Shown: piece by piece, positions 46,887 to 60,772 of the stretch
Layout: each line of letters opens with the position of its first letter
Position numbering within the stretch: position 1 is the stretch's first letter
Assembly: GCF_963678975.1 (NCBI RefSeq)
Contig: NC_089273.1
Span: 5,472,507 to 5,536,506, forward strand
Origin: Dysidea avara
Taxonomy: Eukaryota; Porifera; Demospongiae; Dictyoceratida; Dysideidae
Direction of reading: 5' to 3'
Length of the DNA stretch: 64,000 bases
Made by a program: the position numbers and the translations under genes
The notes under the pieces: generated by a model
Database searches by the model: none
The model's input: the letters and a program-made list of their open reading frames with translations, nothing else
Told to the model about the DNA's origin: nothing

Positions 46887-49385
46887 GCTTCAAAGAGGAT
46901 ATGATGTCACACTGATGATGTCATGATAAATGTGCACATTCAGCCAATGATAGTTATAAACATGTTTGTGGACTGTACATTACTACTTCAGATTCTAGAC
47001 CTGATAGCTATACACCGATTTGATAAGCAGTGAACTATAAAAACAACTATGTACCATATAATAATGTGTTCCTTATTGACACTTTCATTCACAGTGGGGT
47101 AGTACTGTAGTTATGATAGCTGCATAGCCATGAAATGTGCAGTAAGTGCTAATACTTGTGGTCTTCTACTGTCTATAACCTTATAATCAAGTCTTTACTG
47201 AAGGCTATGAAGTACGTTGTAAACATACAATAATTTTATAGTCAATATTATAGCTAGAAGGGAAGCAATTTATCACTAAAGCATACAATACTCAAAAGGT
47301 GTGATGTGTTTATAGCTATAGACTACAAGCTGTAGCTTAAATTTTATATACACATCTCCTATGAGTGACTGCTTGAATTATGGGCATGACTATAGTTATG
47401 AGAAATGTTAATCAAAGAAGAAAATTATAATGATATTGTTTGCAATCATCTAAGAAACTATCTTACAACAAAATTATTTACAAAATTCAAATATTTTGGT
47501 AGTGTACTGAAAATAGATTTACTATCAATGAAAATAACATCAGATAATCTAAATGACACCTACAGTAAACAGCTGTCAAATAAAAGTGGGACATGGCTGT
47601 AGTTATTATTTGCTAAATTAATTTACTTATGTTTGTCTATTTGCTTTCTGTTAACACCTAAGCATTGATCGTTGGATAAAAGTAAGGACGACAATCATTG
47701 TTCATACATTTAGAATTGATTATGAGTTTCAGTGCCTTATTAATTAAGTGGTACTGGACTAACTATTTCTGGTCATCTTACTCATACAATCCTGTTATGT
47801 CCTCTATCATGATATATCATACAATACAGTTTTAGTCTTCACACAACAAAGACTTAATGTCAGTATTCTGACTCATAGGCAGCGGTAAGGGGGAGCTAGG
47901 GGGCTTAAGACCCCCCTCTGTCTGCTGAGGGAGGGCTTAGCCCTTCCTCAGAATGATATCATGCCGAAATTATCCTTCTCGGAGTGGGGCTGAAACCGTG
48001 ATAAATATCGAGACACTCTATTAATAGAGCAGTCACCCTAAAAAATTAGTCACAGTATTAGAGCAGTGTGTAGTGAGCTATGCAAGGACTTTCATATAGT
48101 TTATCAGCTATAAATAAGTAGCTGGTGAGGTGGGCAACTATTGTCAGCTGGCTGTAACTTTTTTTTGGTCTCACCTTACCAAACCAGAGACAATGTAGTG
48201 CCTCAGTTCATTTCCGCCTTTGGTCAGCCCCCCACTCATATCAACTACTTTCTCCACCACTGTTCTGACTGTAGTGTGATGAGGTAGCGACTGTATAATT
48301 TATTGTATTGTAGTCATTATTGTATACACTATAATATCAGGAATGTGTACCAAATGTGATAGAGTGTGGGGAGCATGTGACAATATTGTACATCAATTTT
48401 GACTGATCGTGTGGATATTGCATAATAGTTCTGAGAAGTGCTATTGGACTATGAAATAATAATATTCAAGTGCTATCATCCATGTAACTACCTTACCAAA
48501 AAGTTCTTTACAACATTCCAACACTTTATTGAACCAATAATGGAATCCATGACCCTTTGTAACTACTGTACCTTAAATACAGGTATTTTAATGTAGCTAT
48601 AAGTAGCTTCCAATTTTTCACTTAGATAGAATAGTACCAATGACAATTGGTCAATTAAAACCCTATAAATACTGGAGTAAATACTTACAATGTGTATACA
48701 TACCCCCTCGTAGTTAGTGCATACGTAGATATCAGTGCAAGTGTACAACTTTTATATGGATGCAATGCTATACAGGTTGAGAGTACTATTATAATAGTGT
48801 GCACAAGCTGAGCTAAGCCCTGAGAAAACAGCTATAAAAATGTGGATTTTTCTCTCAAGAGGAATAATATTTCAGCTAACCACATGATTAGTGGTGACAG
48901 TAAAGGTGTCAAGAGCATACATGTGTGGTTTAGCTCCAGTACATGTTTGGAAAGGAATATAATGCAACAGATGGTGCACTTTTATAGGAAATGTAAGAGT
49001 GGGAGGCAAGAGAGAGGCACCAACTTAACTTATTCCAATACAATTTTCATTGTCTATACTAGTAATCTACACAAGATAAATGCATCAAAGGCAATCAGGT
49101 AAAACTACCCTTTCAGCAAATAGGATATTAATCAACCAAGTTTGCAGTAAGATATTACTGTTGAGCTTTAAGGTTAGCTACCATTGTGAAGTTTAACACA
49201 GGAGCCTTCGGCTTTCACATAGTAAATGCTTTTAGTATAAGACATTTTGATCATGTGGATGCAGAAAAACAAATACACACACACAAAGACAACATTATGC
49301 CTTTTTATTTTAAAGCATTAGACTAAAATTTCCATGCTGGCAGTTGTAGGTAATCATCTTTGAATGTCACTACTGTCAGTATTGT
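46887..49385. other. 2.5-kb interval between giant gene and right arm; little recognised
   Basis: AT-rich. Near 47885-47945 is a G/C-rich foldback fragment (GGGGGCTTAAGACCCCCC). A copy of the dispersed motif lies at 48005-48036. 49170-49385 resembles 59815-60000 (GATGTGGATACAGAGAGACA-like and TAGACTAAAATTTCCATGC words). Short frames at 47405-47602 and 48842-49102 show no domain. Confidence 0.35.
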
Positions 49386-50149
49386 GGGCAGTTATTGTCA
49401 TTGCTAGCAGGTTGTGACCTTTTTTTTTTTTTTTTTTTTGGTCTTCACCTTACAACTTGGGTCAAGGGCCCCACTTTAACTCTTTGCCCTGGGCCCTTTA
49501 ATTTCTCTGGGTGGCCCTGACTACAGGTAAGATAATGATACCTTAATTATGGTTTGTTTTAAAATTTCAGGCTGTAATCATAATGCTAAATAGATCAGCT
49601 AATAATCCACTTCCTCTGGTAAGTAAGTATATATAACACTGTGAAAAAAGCTCAGAATAATAAGGTCTATAACAGTCTTATTATGTTAGTATTGGAATGA
49701 AATAGTACAGCATATATTATTAGATTAGGACTTTACTATAACAAGCTTATTGAATACATTTAAGACAGTCATATATTAAAGATTAAATCACTAGTATAGT
49801 GTGGTGTATTATCAGACTATACTAAGCCTATTTCAACTATATATTGGCTACTATACTACTGTACTTTTTTACTTTCCTATAATCTGTGGCTACCTTGATT
49901 AAATAATTTCTATAATTATATTTGTAATGAATTTAATTCTGTAAATATGTTAAAACCACAATAAGTACAGCTAGTAAATCAATGTCTCCTTGGCCATGGC
50001 AGTATCAAATCAATTTCGTCATTTATCAGTCTTTATCCAACTGCAGCAGGTAAGACAGTAAATACAATTCACAAGTTCCATTACAAATTACCTGTATTAT
50101 CATCAATATGTAGAACTCTATGACAATCTGATAGTCATCTCCCACAGCT

Positions 50150-51130
50150 CTAATACGTACAAAGATGGTAAATATAATGTGTATTCTGGATAATCGTTGG
50201 ACTTACAGTTTGCAACAATAAGAATCTCATAAAACTGAGACCTTGTCTGGAAACCTAGTATTACCATGTAGAACGGCGGCTAGGTCCCATAACTCTATTA
50301 AAGATGGTAAATATAATGCGTATACTGAACAATCACTGTACTTACAGTTTGTAACAATCTTTTAAAACTGAGACCGACAATCCATGTACATCTAAGACAA
50401 GTCTAATAAGACCAGGTCTCACAACCCTAAATGGAGGCAAACATAATTCATATTCTGGATTATTTGGTGCACTTACAGGTGTTATCAGTGAGGCTAACCA
50501 GACATAAAACAGCCATGCACTTAGTATGTCACTTTGTTGGGCTAACGTGTTACGTAAGCTCACAAGAAACATCTGATACACTGATAATCAAGTCCAAGAA
50601 TCTTGTAATCACTAAGTACAACTGAAACAAGACTAAATATAATATAATTTGCATACTCTCAGTGAACTTACTTTTGTTAGCAATATGAGCATGGTCAGTG
50701 AAATAAGGACAAACAAGACGGAACAGGTTCTTGGAAAACACTCAACTCATTTACAGTACCAGGCAAGGTAGCAGCCATCAGCTGTTGATAAAAAGTAGTG
50801 AAAAACATAAAGAAATGAGACCGGTTCCCGGAAGAAATGAGACCAGTTTCCACAAACCTAAACGAAGGTAAATATAAATTGTATACTGGACACTCTCAGT
50901 GTACTTACTTACAGATGTTAGCAATAAGAAGAATCTCCTAGAACTGAGACCAAGTCTGTAATTCTACCCTATTGAAAAGTGAATGAATAAAAACACAATC
51001 AGGCTTAATGCACTTACAGCTGTAAGTAATTAGAAGATGACGTTGATCAACTCCGTGAAAAAAGAACAAAACTGTCCGCATATGGTCACTACCAGATTCT
51101 TTAAAGGAAGCAGCTGCCATTGAAGGAAAC
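50150..51130 (-). repeat. Tandem exon-intron-like repeats inside the CACTG element
   Basis: On the minus strand a module recurs at least five times: a segment ending GGTCTCAGTT and 20-25 nt more, a donor (AACT or ATCT followed by GTAAGT), then an intron-like stretch (CAGTATACA, ATTATATTTACC) and an AG. Donors fall near 50220, 50345, 50480, 50670 and 50905. One module reads SVSVLKDCYKL, whereas others carry in-frame stops at the same place, so they look like duplicated or decaying exons, or a spliced noncoding transcript. Confidence 0.5.
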
Positions 51131-51245
51131 TAACACTGCAGATGTTGTACACTGACAGCCTGTAGAACTAAGAGGTTCGACAAGAAACTGTACCTCTGAA
51201 GAGATAATATACAAAATCGTAAGAGCAGACCATGTATACTCTTAC

Positions 51246-51558
51246 CGTTGATGGCTGATGAACTGTGTCCAGTCGTCATCCGCCATAAGCTGAGATAACA
51301 GGATATACTGAAAACATGTAATACGTACACAGCAACTCCAAAGTTGAACCGTTTGCAGGCCATTGTCATACAATACACAATAAACAATTTAATACGGCTA
51401 AACCTATCGTACAAGCTATCATTTTAGTCTAATACTTACTCATCTAGAGCTGTTTTTGATTGCTGCCATCGAAGGAATTGTCCACTTGGCCGCGCCACAT
51501 CACCACTACAGCCAGTAGGGATGTACAGTTGTGGTCCATAACTATCATCGTGGCTCAT
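51246..51558 (-). CDS. Short gene start (two or more exons) inside the CACTG element
   Basis: ATG at 51558 reads MSHDDSYGPQLYIPTGCSGD and ends at a donor GA/GTAAGTAT (exon 51440-51558). A following exon 51246-51307 (acceptor TTTTCAG, donor GTAAGAG) joins in frame, reading DISCYLSLWRMTTGHSSSAI. A third exon from about 51194 could extend it to roughly 92 residues before a stop. No family is recognised. The strong splice sites and promoter-like upstream region suggest it is transcribed. Confidence 0.35.
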
Positions 51559-51644
51559 TGGCGATAGCGCCGATCGCGCACACTCTCTCCGCGAGATACA
51601 CTGTCGTATCACTCACATTTACAACCTCTGATACAACAATAGCG

Positions 51645-51690
51645 ACAAAGATGGCGACTTAATTGCACCTAATACGCATGCGCACACCAC
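51645..51690 (-). promoter_or_regulatory. YY1-like and NRF1-like sites
   Basis: AAAGATGGCGAC at 51648-51659 resembles the YY1 consensus, and ACGCATGCGCACA at 51672-51684 the NRF1 palindrome. Both lie about 90-130 bp upstream of the ATG at 51558, next to a CpG-rich stretch (51540-51600). This pairing is typical of TATA-less housekeeping promoters in animals; the factor assignment is inference. Confidence 0.5.
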
Positions 51691-53724
51691 TGACCCCTTC
51701 AATTTTAAACAAGCATTACTACGAACTTTTGCAGGTGTGCTAACTGTGCAAGAAAATCTAGATTTGTATGTCTCTTAGATTGAATAATTAATTTTAGTGG
51801 TATTATATGCTTTGCTATATGAAAATGTGTGCGTATGGAATTATCACAACAAATTGAAGCTAGTTAGCTAGCTATAGTGATTAACAGAAGTGTAGCTACT
51901 TATTGTAAAATCATCATGACTTTGTTTGGTACAGTAAAAAAAATCTTAAGTCACATGAGATGCTTATAATGAGATGGTGAAGCTAAAAATGAGACAATAA
52001 TGAGACCTGATGGTGAAGCTAAAGTTTTCACATTTAGTTAAGTAAACAAAGCCATACAAAGAATGTGTATTAAACTAAAATATAATCTGTTTCCCATAAT
52101 ATAAGATGGGGTTTATACTAAAGTATAAGATAGTTAGTATAATGCAAGACTATACTTAGATTATTTGTATAGTTTAAGCCATTAGATATACCATCTTATA
52201 TTCCTCTTTTTTCACAGTGTAATATGTCAGTTCACATAGGTGTCATCATAGTAAAAAGACATGTTCAATACGATATGCAATCCTGGGTTCAAGAGATGAT
52301 TGCTCAGTCTGTAGTATAAATATTGTTTGGAGTTAATATACTGCAGTGTTTCCATCAAACATTTAAACAATAGACTCCATCAATTTATTTCCAAATGAGA
52401 ACTAATACCACTTCAAATAAAGATTCTAGAATGAAGAAAAGGATTTCAGCAAAAATCAACTGTCTGTACTTAGTGAGTTAGTGTATACACAGTTGATATA
52501 AATTAAATACATAATTGTATTCGAGGGAGAATCTGCATGGTATAAAGCATCACAGAGGAGGCTGTATTGCTGATGATTTTATTTGAAGCTGCTGACCCAT
52601 AGCTGAGCCACACATTTGTAACTATCATTTTAGGTGGGAAATTCTTTAGATGATCCAGACAACATGCATAATAATTGACTAAGTAGACGGAACATTAATT
52701 TTATTGATGATATGCAAATATGTACAAAATGTCAAATATCTCACCCACTATGGTAAGAGTCCACATCCACCATAGACCATCTTGAGAAATCCCATGTGTG
52801 GCAAGGCAAATCATCTCGGACTCGGATTCCTGAAAAGGAATCTGTATTATAATGCTCTAATTCAAATTGATACTTACACAAACTATTACTACTACTCAGC
52901 CATCTGGGACACAACAATCAAGATCACCGTAATTTGCTTTTTTTTCATTGTAAAAAAATCTTCGTATGCAAAAACTTGTACGAAAATTTCTTACACAAAA
53001 ATTTTTACACGAGATCGAATTTCTCTAATAGAGCAGTCATTCACGCAAATCGTATGAAAATATTTTCAAAAGAGAAAATTCATCATGAAAATAAAGCTAA
53101 TTACAGTATACTACATCAAGCAGATAGATTTGTTCTAAATAAGCCATGACATAGGTCTAGTCAACAACACAACAGTATTACGGACATATTAATCTATCTT
53201 AAATGGCCTATATGGTCTCCAGAACAGAAGACAATTGCTAGACACACCTAATTTTTCAAGATTACAAGGACTTCCTAGTAATAATTGATAGCTGCTTACA
53301 GTTGACAACTCCGGTGTCACAGACTCATCATCAGTAAATTATAATCAAAAGTTGATGTGTATAAGTATTCCTTCCTACTCTAAACAATCGAAATCCCTAC
53401 CAGTTTCAGATATTGACATAATTGAGTTTAAAACATTTAAGAACATTGTAATTATGTGATTGTAATGCACATTAGTATGTTATCCCTGTTTAGCTGTCAA
53501 TGGTACCAGATTCTTGCTGCAAGACAATGTGTTAAGAAGGTTATAAGCTTAACAACTCTTGTAAACCATACTCAAAGTAGAGAGTGTTTCGCTCAGCTAC
53601 TAACTTCAAAGTTACAATAAACTTACAACATAGATACAGCCAATATAATAACAATAATAATAATAGTAAAGCATGAATTTTTCCACAGCCAGCTTTCACC
53701 CAGCTGTGGGTATGTATCTGGTTT

Positions 53725-54582
53725 CAGGGGCGGATCTAGGATTTATAAAAGGGGGGGGGGGGGCTAACTCAAGGTACTGATCTCTTGGGTAGAGGTGCAA
53801 AGCACACTTCCCAGCATGCGAAGCATACTGGAACTAGGGGGTCTGGGGCATGGCCCCCCCAGGAAATTTTGAAAATAGATACTAAAATACTGCAATCTGG
53901 AGACATTTCCACATAAAATTCATACTATTTTCTGCCTGTAGATATTTTATATACTGCCTTTAGATTATAGGTATGGCTCTCTGAAGCATTTTGTTAATGG
54001 AAAAGTTTACGTAGGTACAGACAACCAAGTACATGATGCACCCCTCTCACAATTGCACAACACTGAATAGGTGCATGTTAAAATAATAATGTTGAAAGTG
54101 GAAAATTTTGAAATTTGAACAATACAAGATTGAATTTGAGAGCATTTTCAATGGAAATTGTGTACCTGAATCAAGTATTGCCATACATATTAACTACACC
54201 CTTTAAACAGACCAATGCACTTCATTGTATGTATAGATGCAGGCAGATTTGGAAAAATTCCATAACGGAACCAACTATATGCTTCCAGTGAATGTTCTAT
54301 TAGAGTAGTTAGGTGACTGCTCTATTAGAGTATCTCGATCTTGTACACCTCCAATGCTGATCCGGGTCCTTTGTTGCATAAAGTTTAGCATAAATCCACT
54401 GATAATACCTTGGAAAGATGTTTATAAGGTGGTTTTATGAGTATCTGCATTATTAGTGATCATATAATTATGCTAAGACAAAATTTCATTATAATACTCA
54501 GCATATTGATCAAGTAAAGCCTAAAAGTAAAGGGGGGGGGGGGGCTTCAGCCCCCAAAGCCCCCCCCCTGGATCCACCCCTG
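53725..54582. mobile_element. 0.86-kb nonautonomous element, CAGGGG termini, right-arm copy
   Basis: Ends CAGGGGCGGATCTAGG and GGATCCACCCCTG, flanked by GGTTT (53720-53724 and 54583-54587). Same element as 14081-14915 in the left arm, with the dispersed motif at 54313-54342. Confidence 0.75.
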
Positions 54583-55559
54583 GGTTTAATAGTAACTACA
54601 GTGAGGGCTAAGAAAAATAATAATATTAATACAATTAGTATAGTACGGTATGTGAAGCACCATCAGCATGCAGTATATTCTAAAGGCTTTATAAAGTGCA
54701 TTACAAGCCTAAATGGTATGATTTAATTAATTGTGGGAGATTATTTGATATGAAATACTTTCACTAGGAAGTTGGACTGAATCTGCAATTTTTATGCTCC
54801 AGATAGTGGAACCCCCACCCCCTTTAAAAGTCTAGACCTACCTCCACATTAAAGTTTGGGGTCGATATCCTAGTCTGTTTTTCAGTGGTATGAATGTTCT
54901 AGAGGAGTGGAAGGAGAGAGAGAAAGAGGTATCAACTTAAAGTGTACAATCTATTCCCAATCAAGTATACTATCTAATAGACTACACTGTATTGCATCAC
55001 ACTCAAACCAATATAGTTAAGGCTATCATTTCATTTTAATCAATCATGTTTGCTGTAAGCTATAATTGATGTGAATTTTAAAACAGGTTTATTACAGCCT
55101 TTTGCTCTCACAAAATGGCTGCTGTTAGCCTAATACAGTCATATCATGTTGATGCAGAAACACAAATTATACTGTCAACGCACGCACGCACACGCACACA
55201 CACACACACACATGCACACAAACAGAGTCCTGGTAGTTCAGAAAAAGTAACTGTAGTTACTAGATACTTATCTATAGGTAACTCTGTATCTCGTTACTAG
55301 TTATGTTCATTAAAAAGTTATGTTTGCTTGTTAACTTTTGTAACATGATTATTTTGCCCAGAGCAGGGAAGAAGAGAACTATAAAATAATTATATATACA
55401 CTTTCTGATTCTGTAGCTATTTCAGCTCAGTTTCAACTGTTACTTCTGTTTATCAAACTGAATCATGAAGAAAAGTACAGTGTACACAGAAAATGTTTGT
55501 ACAGGTAGCACAATAATTGTTTTTAAGGCATAATTACCTATAATTAAAATGTAACTATT

Positions 55560-55740
55560 GTAACTAGTTATTGTAACTAGTTACAATTGTAACTAGTTAC
55601 AATTGTAACTTAGTTACTTTTCAGACAGTTACTCCTAGTTTCAAGCTATAAAGCATATAACTAGTTATATTACTAGATAACTAGTTACTGTAAATAACTA
55701 GTTATGTAACTTAGTTTCAAAGTAACTAGTTACCCCCAAC
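55560..55740. repeat. Cluster of GTAACTAGTTAC-type palindromes, right arm
   Basis: Inverted counterpart of 13340-13515. The spacer sequence between 55180 and 55550 differs from the left arm (a (CA)n stretch at 55183-55220 and about 300 bp without a match), so the arms have diverged here by insertion or replacement. Confidence 0.7.
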
Positions 55741-55819
55741 TCTGCACACATACTTTCAGAAAGCATGCAGTGATGCAGAGGTATGTCAGATTACAACCTC
55801 TTCAAATTTCATATTGATT

Positions 55820-57150
<1,331 letters not shown>

Positions 57151-57184
57151 GGCCCTTCTTGGGCACTGTTATGACACTGTGATT

Positions 57185-58745
57185 ATACCAGTGCCCAAGA
57201 AGGGCAACCTCCAATCCTGTGACAACTGGTGAGAGATTAGCTTGTTGGATGTTGTAGGTAAAGTGGTAATGGATAGGATTACTCAGAATGGCTTCAGATG
57301 ATTGCTGAAGAGTTGTTATCAGACTCGCAATGTGGATTTCGGAGGAGAAGAGGTTGCGTGGACATGATTTTTGAGGCTAGACAGTTGATGGAGAAGACAA
57401 GGGAACATGAGGACTCACTATTTATGATGTTTGTGGATCTAAAGGAAGCTTATGATTCTGTACTTAGGAATGCTCTGTGGACTGTCTTGGCTAAGTATGG
57501 TGTGCCTCCTACAATGCTGAGCATTATCACGTACTTTAATGAAGGGATGCAGGCTGGAATTAAGGTGGGGAGTGCTGTTACCAATTATTTTGAGGTTTGA
57601 AATGGCTTGAGGCAAGGTTGTACCATGGCACCAACTTTATTTAACATCTATTGTAATGCAGTGGTAACCAGGTGGCGTAGTCAGAGTGGAGAGGCTGGAG
57701 TGCCTATTTTGTATAAACATGGTAGAAAGCTGGTGTGAAATCGAACTACAAAGTCTAGGTTATTGAAAGTGCAGGTAGCTTAGTCACAGTTCGCTGATGA
57801 CCTTGCTTTGTATGCTGTAACTAGTACAGCCTTTGAGTCAATTGGTAAGAGATGTTTATATACAGGTGACAAATATTTATGGTCTAATTGTTAGCTTGCC
57901 TAAGACAAAAGGTTTGGTGGTGGGAGCCTCAGTTGTTGAGGGTGATGATTCCCCAGTGGTGGAAAGATGGAAATGGTGAGCAGTTTTATTTATTTTGGTT
58001 CCAAGTTGTCTAGTGATGGTGAGATCACTGCAGATGTTAGCTGTAGAATTGCTAAGGCTTCCAAAGTCTTTGGTTGCCTGAGGGTACTGATCTTCCTTAA
58101 TCGCACTCTCTCTATTAATACTATGAGAGCTGTCTATAAGGCTTTGGGGGATTTCTATTTTGCTATATGGAGCGGAGACATGGACTCTGAAGGCTCCTGA
58201 TGTGAGAAGGCTAATCAGATTTCACAACCACTGTGTACAAACAATTTTGGATGTGTCTAGATTCCAACAATGGCAAAATATTATTATTACCCAACAGTTA
58301 TCTGGACAATTTGACCTGTATTGATCGATAACTGATTTTGTTTTGAATCAAAGGCTACAGTGGCTTGGTCACCTGGGCTGTATGACTAGTGACAGATTGC
58401 CAAAGCAACGTATGTTTGGAGAGCTATTGAAGAAAAGGTCATTTTATGGTGCCAAGAAGCGATGGAGGGATGAAGTGATGACTGACTTACAGGCTATTAG
58501 TGTTGAAGATTGGTACATGTATGTGGTATGTCAAGATCGTGAAAGGTGGTCTAACTTGAGTGCAATAGCTGTTGATGAGGTGGCACAGTGTAGGGAAGGA
58601 AATATTTGCGCTGCCAACAGAGCATCCCAGGAAAGACATTTCAAACGGATTTGTGGAAGACATTTCAAACGTCAAGGAGATAAAACAAGACATCGTCATT
58701 TCTGTGATGTGTACAGTTTGTCACTAGCCAAGGATTCGTCCTGAG
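57185..58745 (+). pseudogene. Degenerate non-LTR retrotransposon reverse transcriptase
   Basis: Reading across frames: VPKKG, DSQCGFRRRRGCVDMIF, the catalytic-type block MFVDLKEAYDSV (near 57430), NGLRQGCTMAPTLFNIY (near 57605), and FADDLALYAV (near 57790) with the usual two aspartates. Downstream are FIYFGSKLSSDGEITADVSC (57985) and RLQWLGHLGCM (58350), the usual thumb and C-terminal landmarks of LINE-type elements. Many stops and frameshifts (57227, 57598, 57737, 57781, 58198) make it inactive. The 5' half is missing, and it abuts a TG microsatellite on each side. Confidence 0.8.
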
Positions 58746-58797
58746 GCTCCGTTAATCATGGTACATGTTGCCGGGGGCGGCTTCCAAGGTTCTAAGG

Positions 58798-58918
58798 TGT
58801 GTGTGTGCTTGTGTGCATGTGTGCATACATGTGTGCGTGCATGTGTGCGTGGGTGTGTGCGTGTGTGTGTGTGTGCGTGTGTGTGTGTGAATGAGTGAGA
58901 GAGAGAGAGAGAGAGATC
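58798..58918 (+). repeat. TG/GA microsatellite
   Basis: GTGTGTGC-type repeats followed by (GA)n. It directly follows the retrotransposon remnant. Confidence 0.9.
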
Positions 58919-59470
58919 AACTTAAAGTGTAAAATCTATTCCCAATCAAGTCTGCATTGTTTTACACTGTATTGTATCACACACAAACCAACCATTTAGT
59001 AAGACTACCATTTTGATTAATCAAACATGTATGCAGTAAGCTATTATTGATGTGAATTTTAACACATGTACAGGTTTTGTACTGTTGTTGCAGAATCACA
59101 AATTATGCAGTGTACACACACATTAAATTTCAGCAGAGGTATATATGCTGGATTATAACCTCTTCAAATTTTATATTGGCTGTGTGTGTAGAGTTGTGTG
59201 TGTACAAATGCATCAGGACTTCATTGGTAGTGAATGTTTGCAATTTAATATGAATTCCTCACTGTTTGGTCACATAAAAATATTTTATCAAATTCAAAAG
59301 TGATTTAAGACTAACTGCAGAGTGTTGAGTAGTCACAACACAAACTTCACGATTCTTTCCTTTGAATTTGATAATTCCAGGCTAAATATGTAGACATCAG
59401 GGATGTGATTATTGTCATATAAAGATGATTGTCATAGCTACTGCTAGCGTAGAAATTTTAGTCTGACTCT
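58919..59470 (-). repeat. Diverged copy of arm sequence
   Basis: Parallels 54930-55100 (AACTTAAAGTGTAAAATCTA, TTCCCAATCAAGT) and then the composite unit (GCATCAGGACTTCATT, TTTGGTCACATAAAAA, CTGCAGAGTGTTGAGTAG) at clearly lower identity. An older duplicate of the same family. A third, older copy is visible near 59990-60180. Confidence 0.6.
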
Positions 59471-59641
<171 letters not shown>

Positions 59642-60772
59642 TAGCAATATGTGTATACTAATGAAGTCTGAAATTTTTATTGTCCAGGGTATATAGACTA
59701 CACAATATTATTGCATCAGATGCAAACCAGGAACTCAGGTAAGGCTATCCTTTTGGTACATACATAAATAGGAACTTAAACAATCTAATTATGTAAGCTT
59801 TAACACAGATTATTATTGTGAAGCTTAACATAATAACCTGATACAGCCTTCAGCTCTGACATACTGGCTGATTTTAAGATATGTGGATACAGAGAGACAA
59901 ATACACATATTTTTTGTAAACAATTTCACATAATCATGCCTGATTACATACAGGTATCATTACTGTCATGCAAAGATGATTGTCATACAGCCACTGCTAG
60001 CATGGAAATGTTTTTTTTTTAGTCTACTAACTTAAAATTTAATGAAGAGGCAGTTCCCGATGCCCATAGTAGAACTATTGAATTCTAAGAAAAATAATTG
60101 TCAAGTTTATGATTGTGACTACTCAACATTCTGTAATAGTGTATAATTATTCACATTGGATATGATAACAAATTTTTATGTGACAAAAAGTCTAGCCATC
60201 TACCATCAACCACTGTAAGGAGGATACTGAATCAAACTTACTTTACTTTCTTAAACTTGTTTTCCATCTACTAACTGTAACAATAATAATGTTGAATATT
60301 TCATCTGTTTCATCATTGGCCAACCTGTAACATCATGATAATACTCTACATGTTGTAGTAGTAGTTACCTCTCTGCTAGTTGGTGTATTCTGTTGTGAAC
60401 TGATTGTAGTGGAGACTCAGTCACCACTACAAAGTTGTTTACAATCTTCCAACACTTAATTGGAATAATAATAACATAAATGACCCACTTGTTCCTGGAA
60501 TAGCCTTTCTTTATTTATATGCATTCATGTATCCTTTCTTCAATTCACTTCCTGCTTCCTCCAAAAGGACTGTCTCTTTCAGGTTCGTAAGACTTAGCTT
60601 CTTGTGTTAGGTTGCCTTTTAAACTATACCAAGACTGTTTGAATAAAACTATATAAAATGATTCCACTTTATACTATACTAGGGAGTAGATACATGTAGC
60701 TATACCTGCAGGTGTAGGTGACCTTTCTTGCTTCCCTACGTGTTTCTATGATCTAGTTAAAATTCTTTATAT
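59642..60772. other. AT-rich interval with decayed unit copies; no gene
   Basis: Contains words of the 49170-49385 and composite-unit families (CTACTGCTAGCATGGAAATG-like at 59993, CTCAACATTCTG at 60121). Nothing else recognised. Confidence 0.35.

Larger units (their letters stand above)
49637..52219. mobile_element. 2.58-kb element with CACTG termini
   Basis: Ends are CACTGTGAAAAAAG and its exact reverse complement, flanked by TAA (49634-49636 and 52220-52222). The uninterrupted site is seen in the other arm near 34225. CACTA/CACTG ends with a 3-bp duplication fit the CACTA (EnSpm/CMC) group; TAA alone would also fit Harbinger-type elements. Subterminal words TATACTAA/AGTATAGT are frequent. 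No transposase is visible; it carries a promoter-like region and an array of exon-like repeats (50180-51560). Confidence 0.8.
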
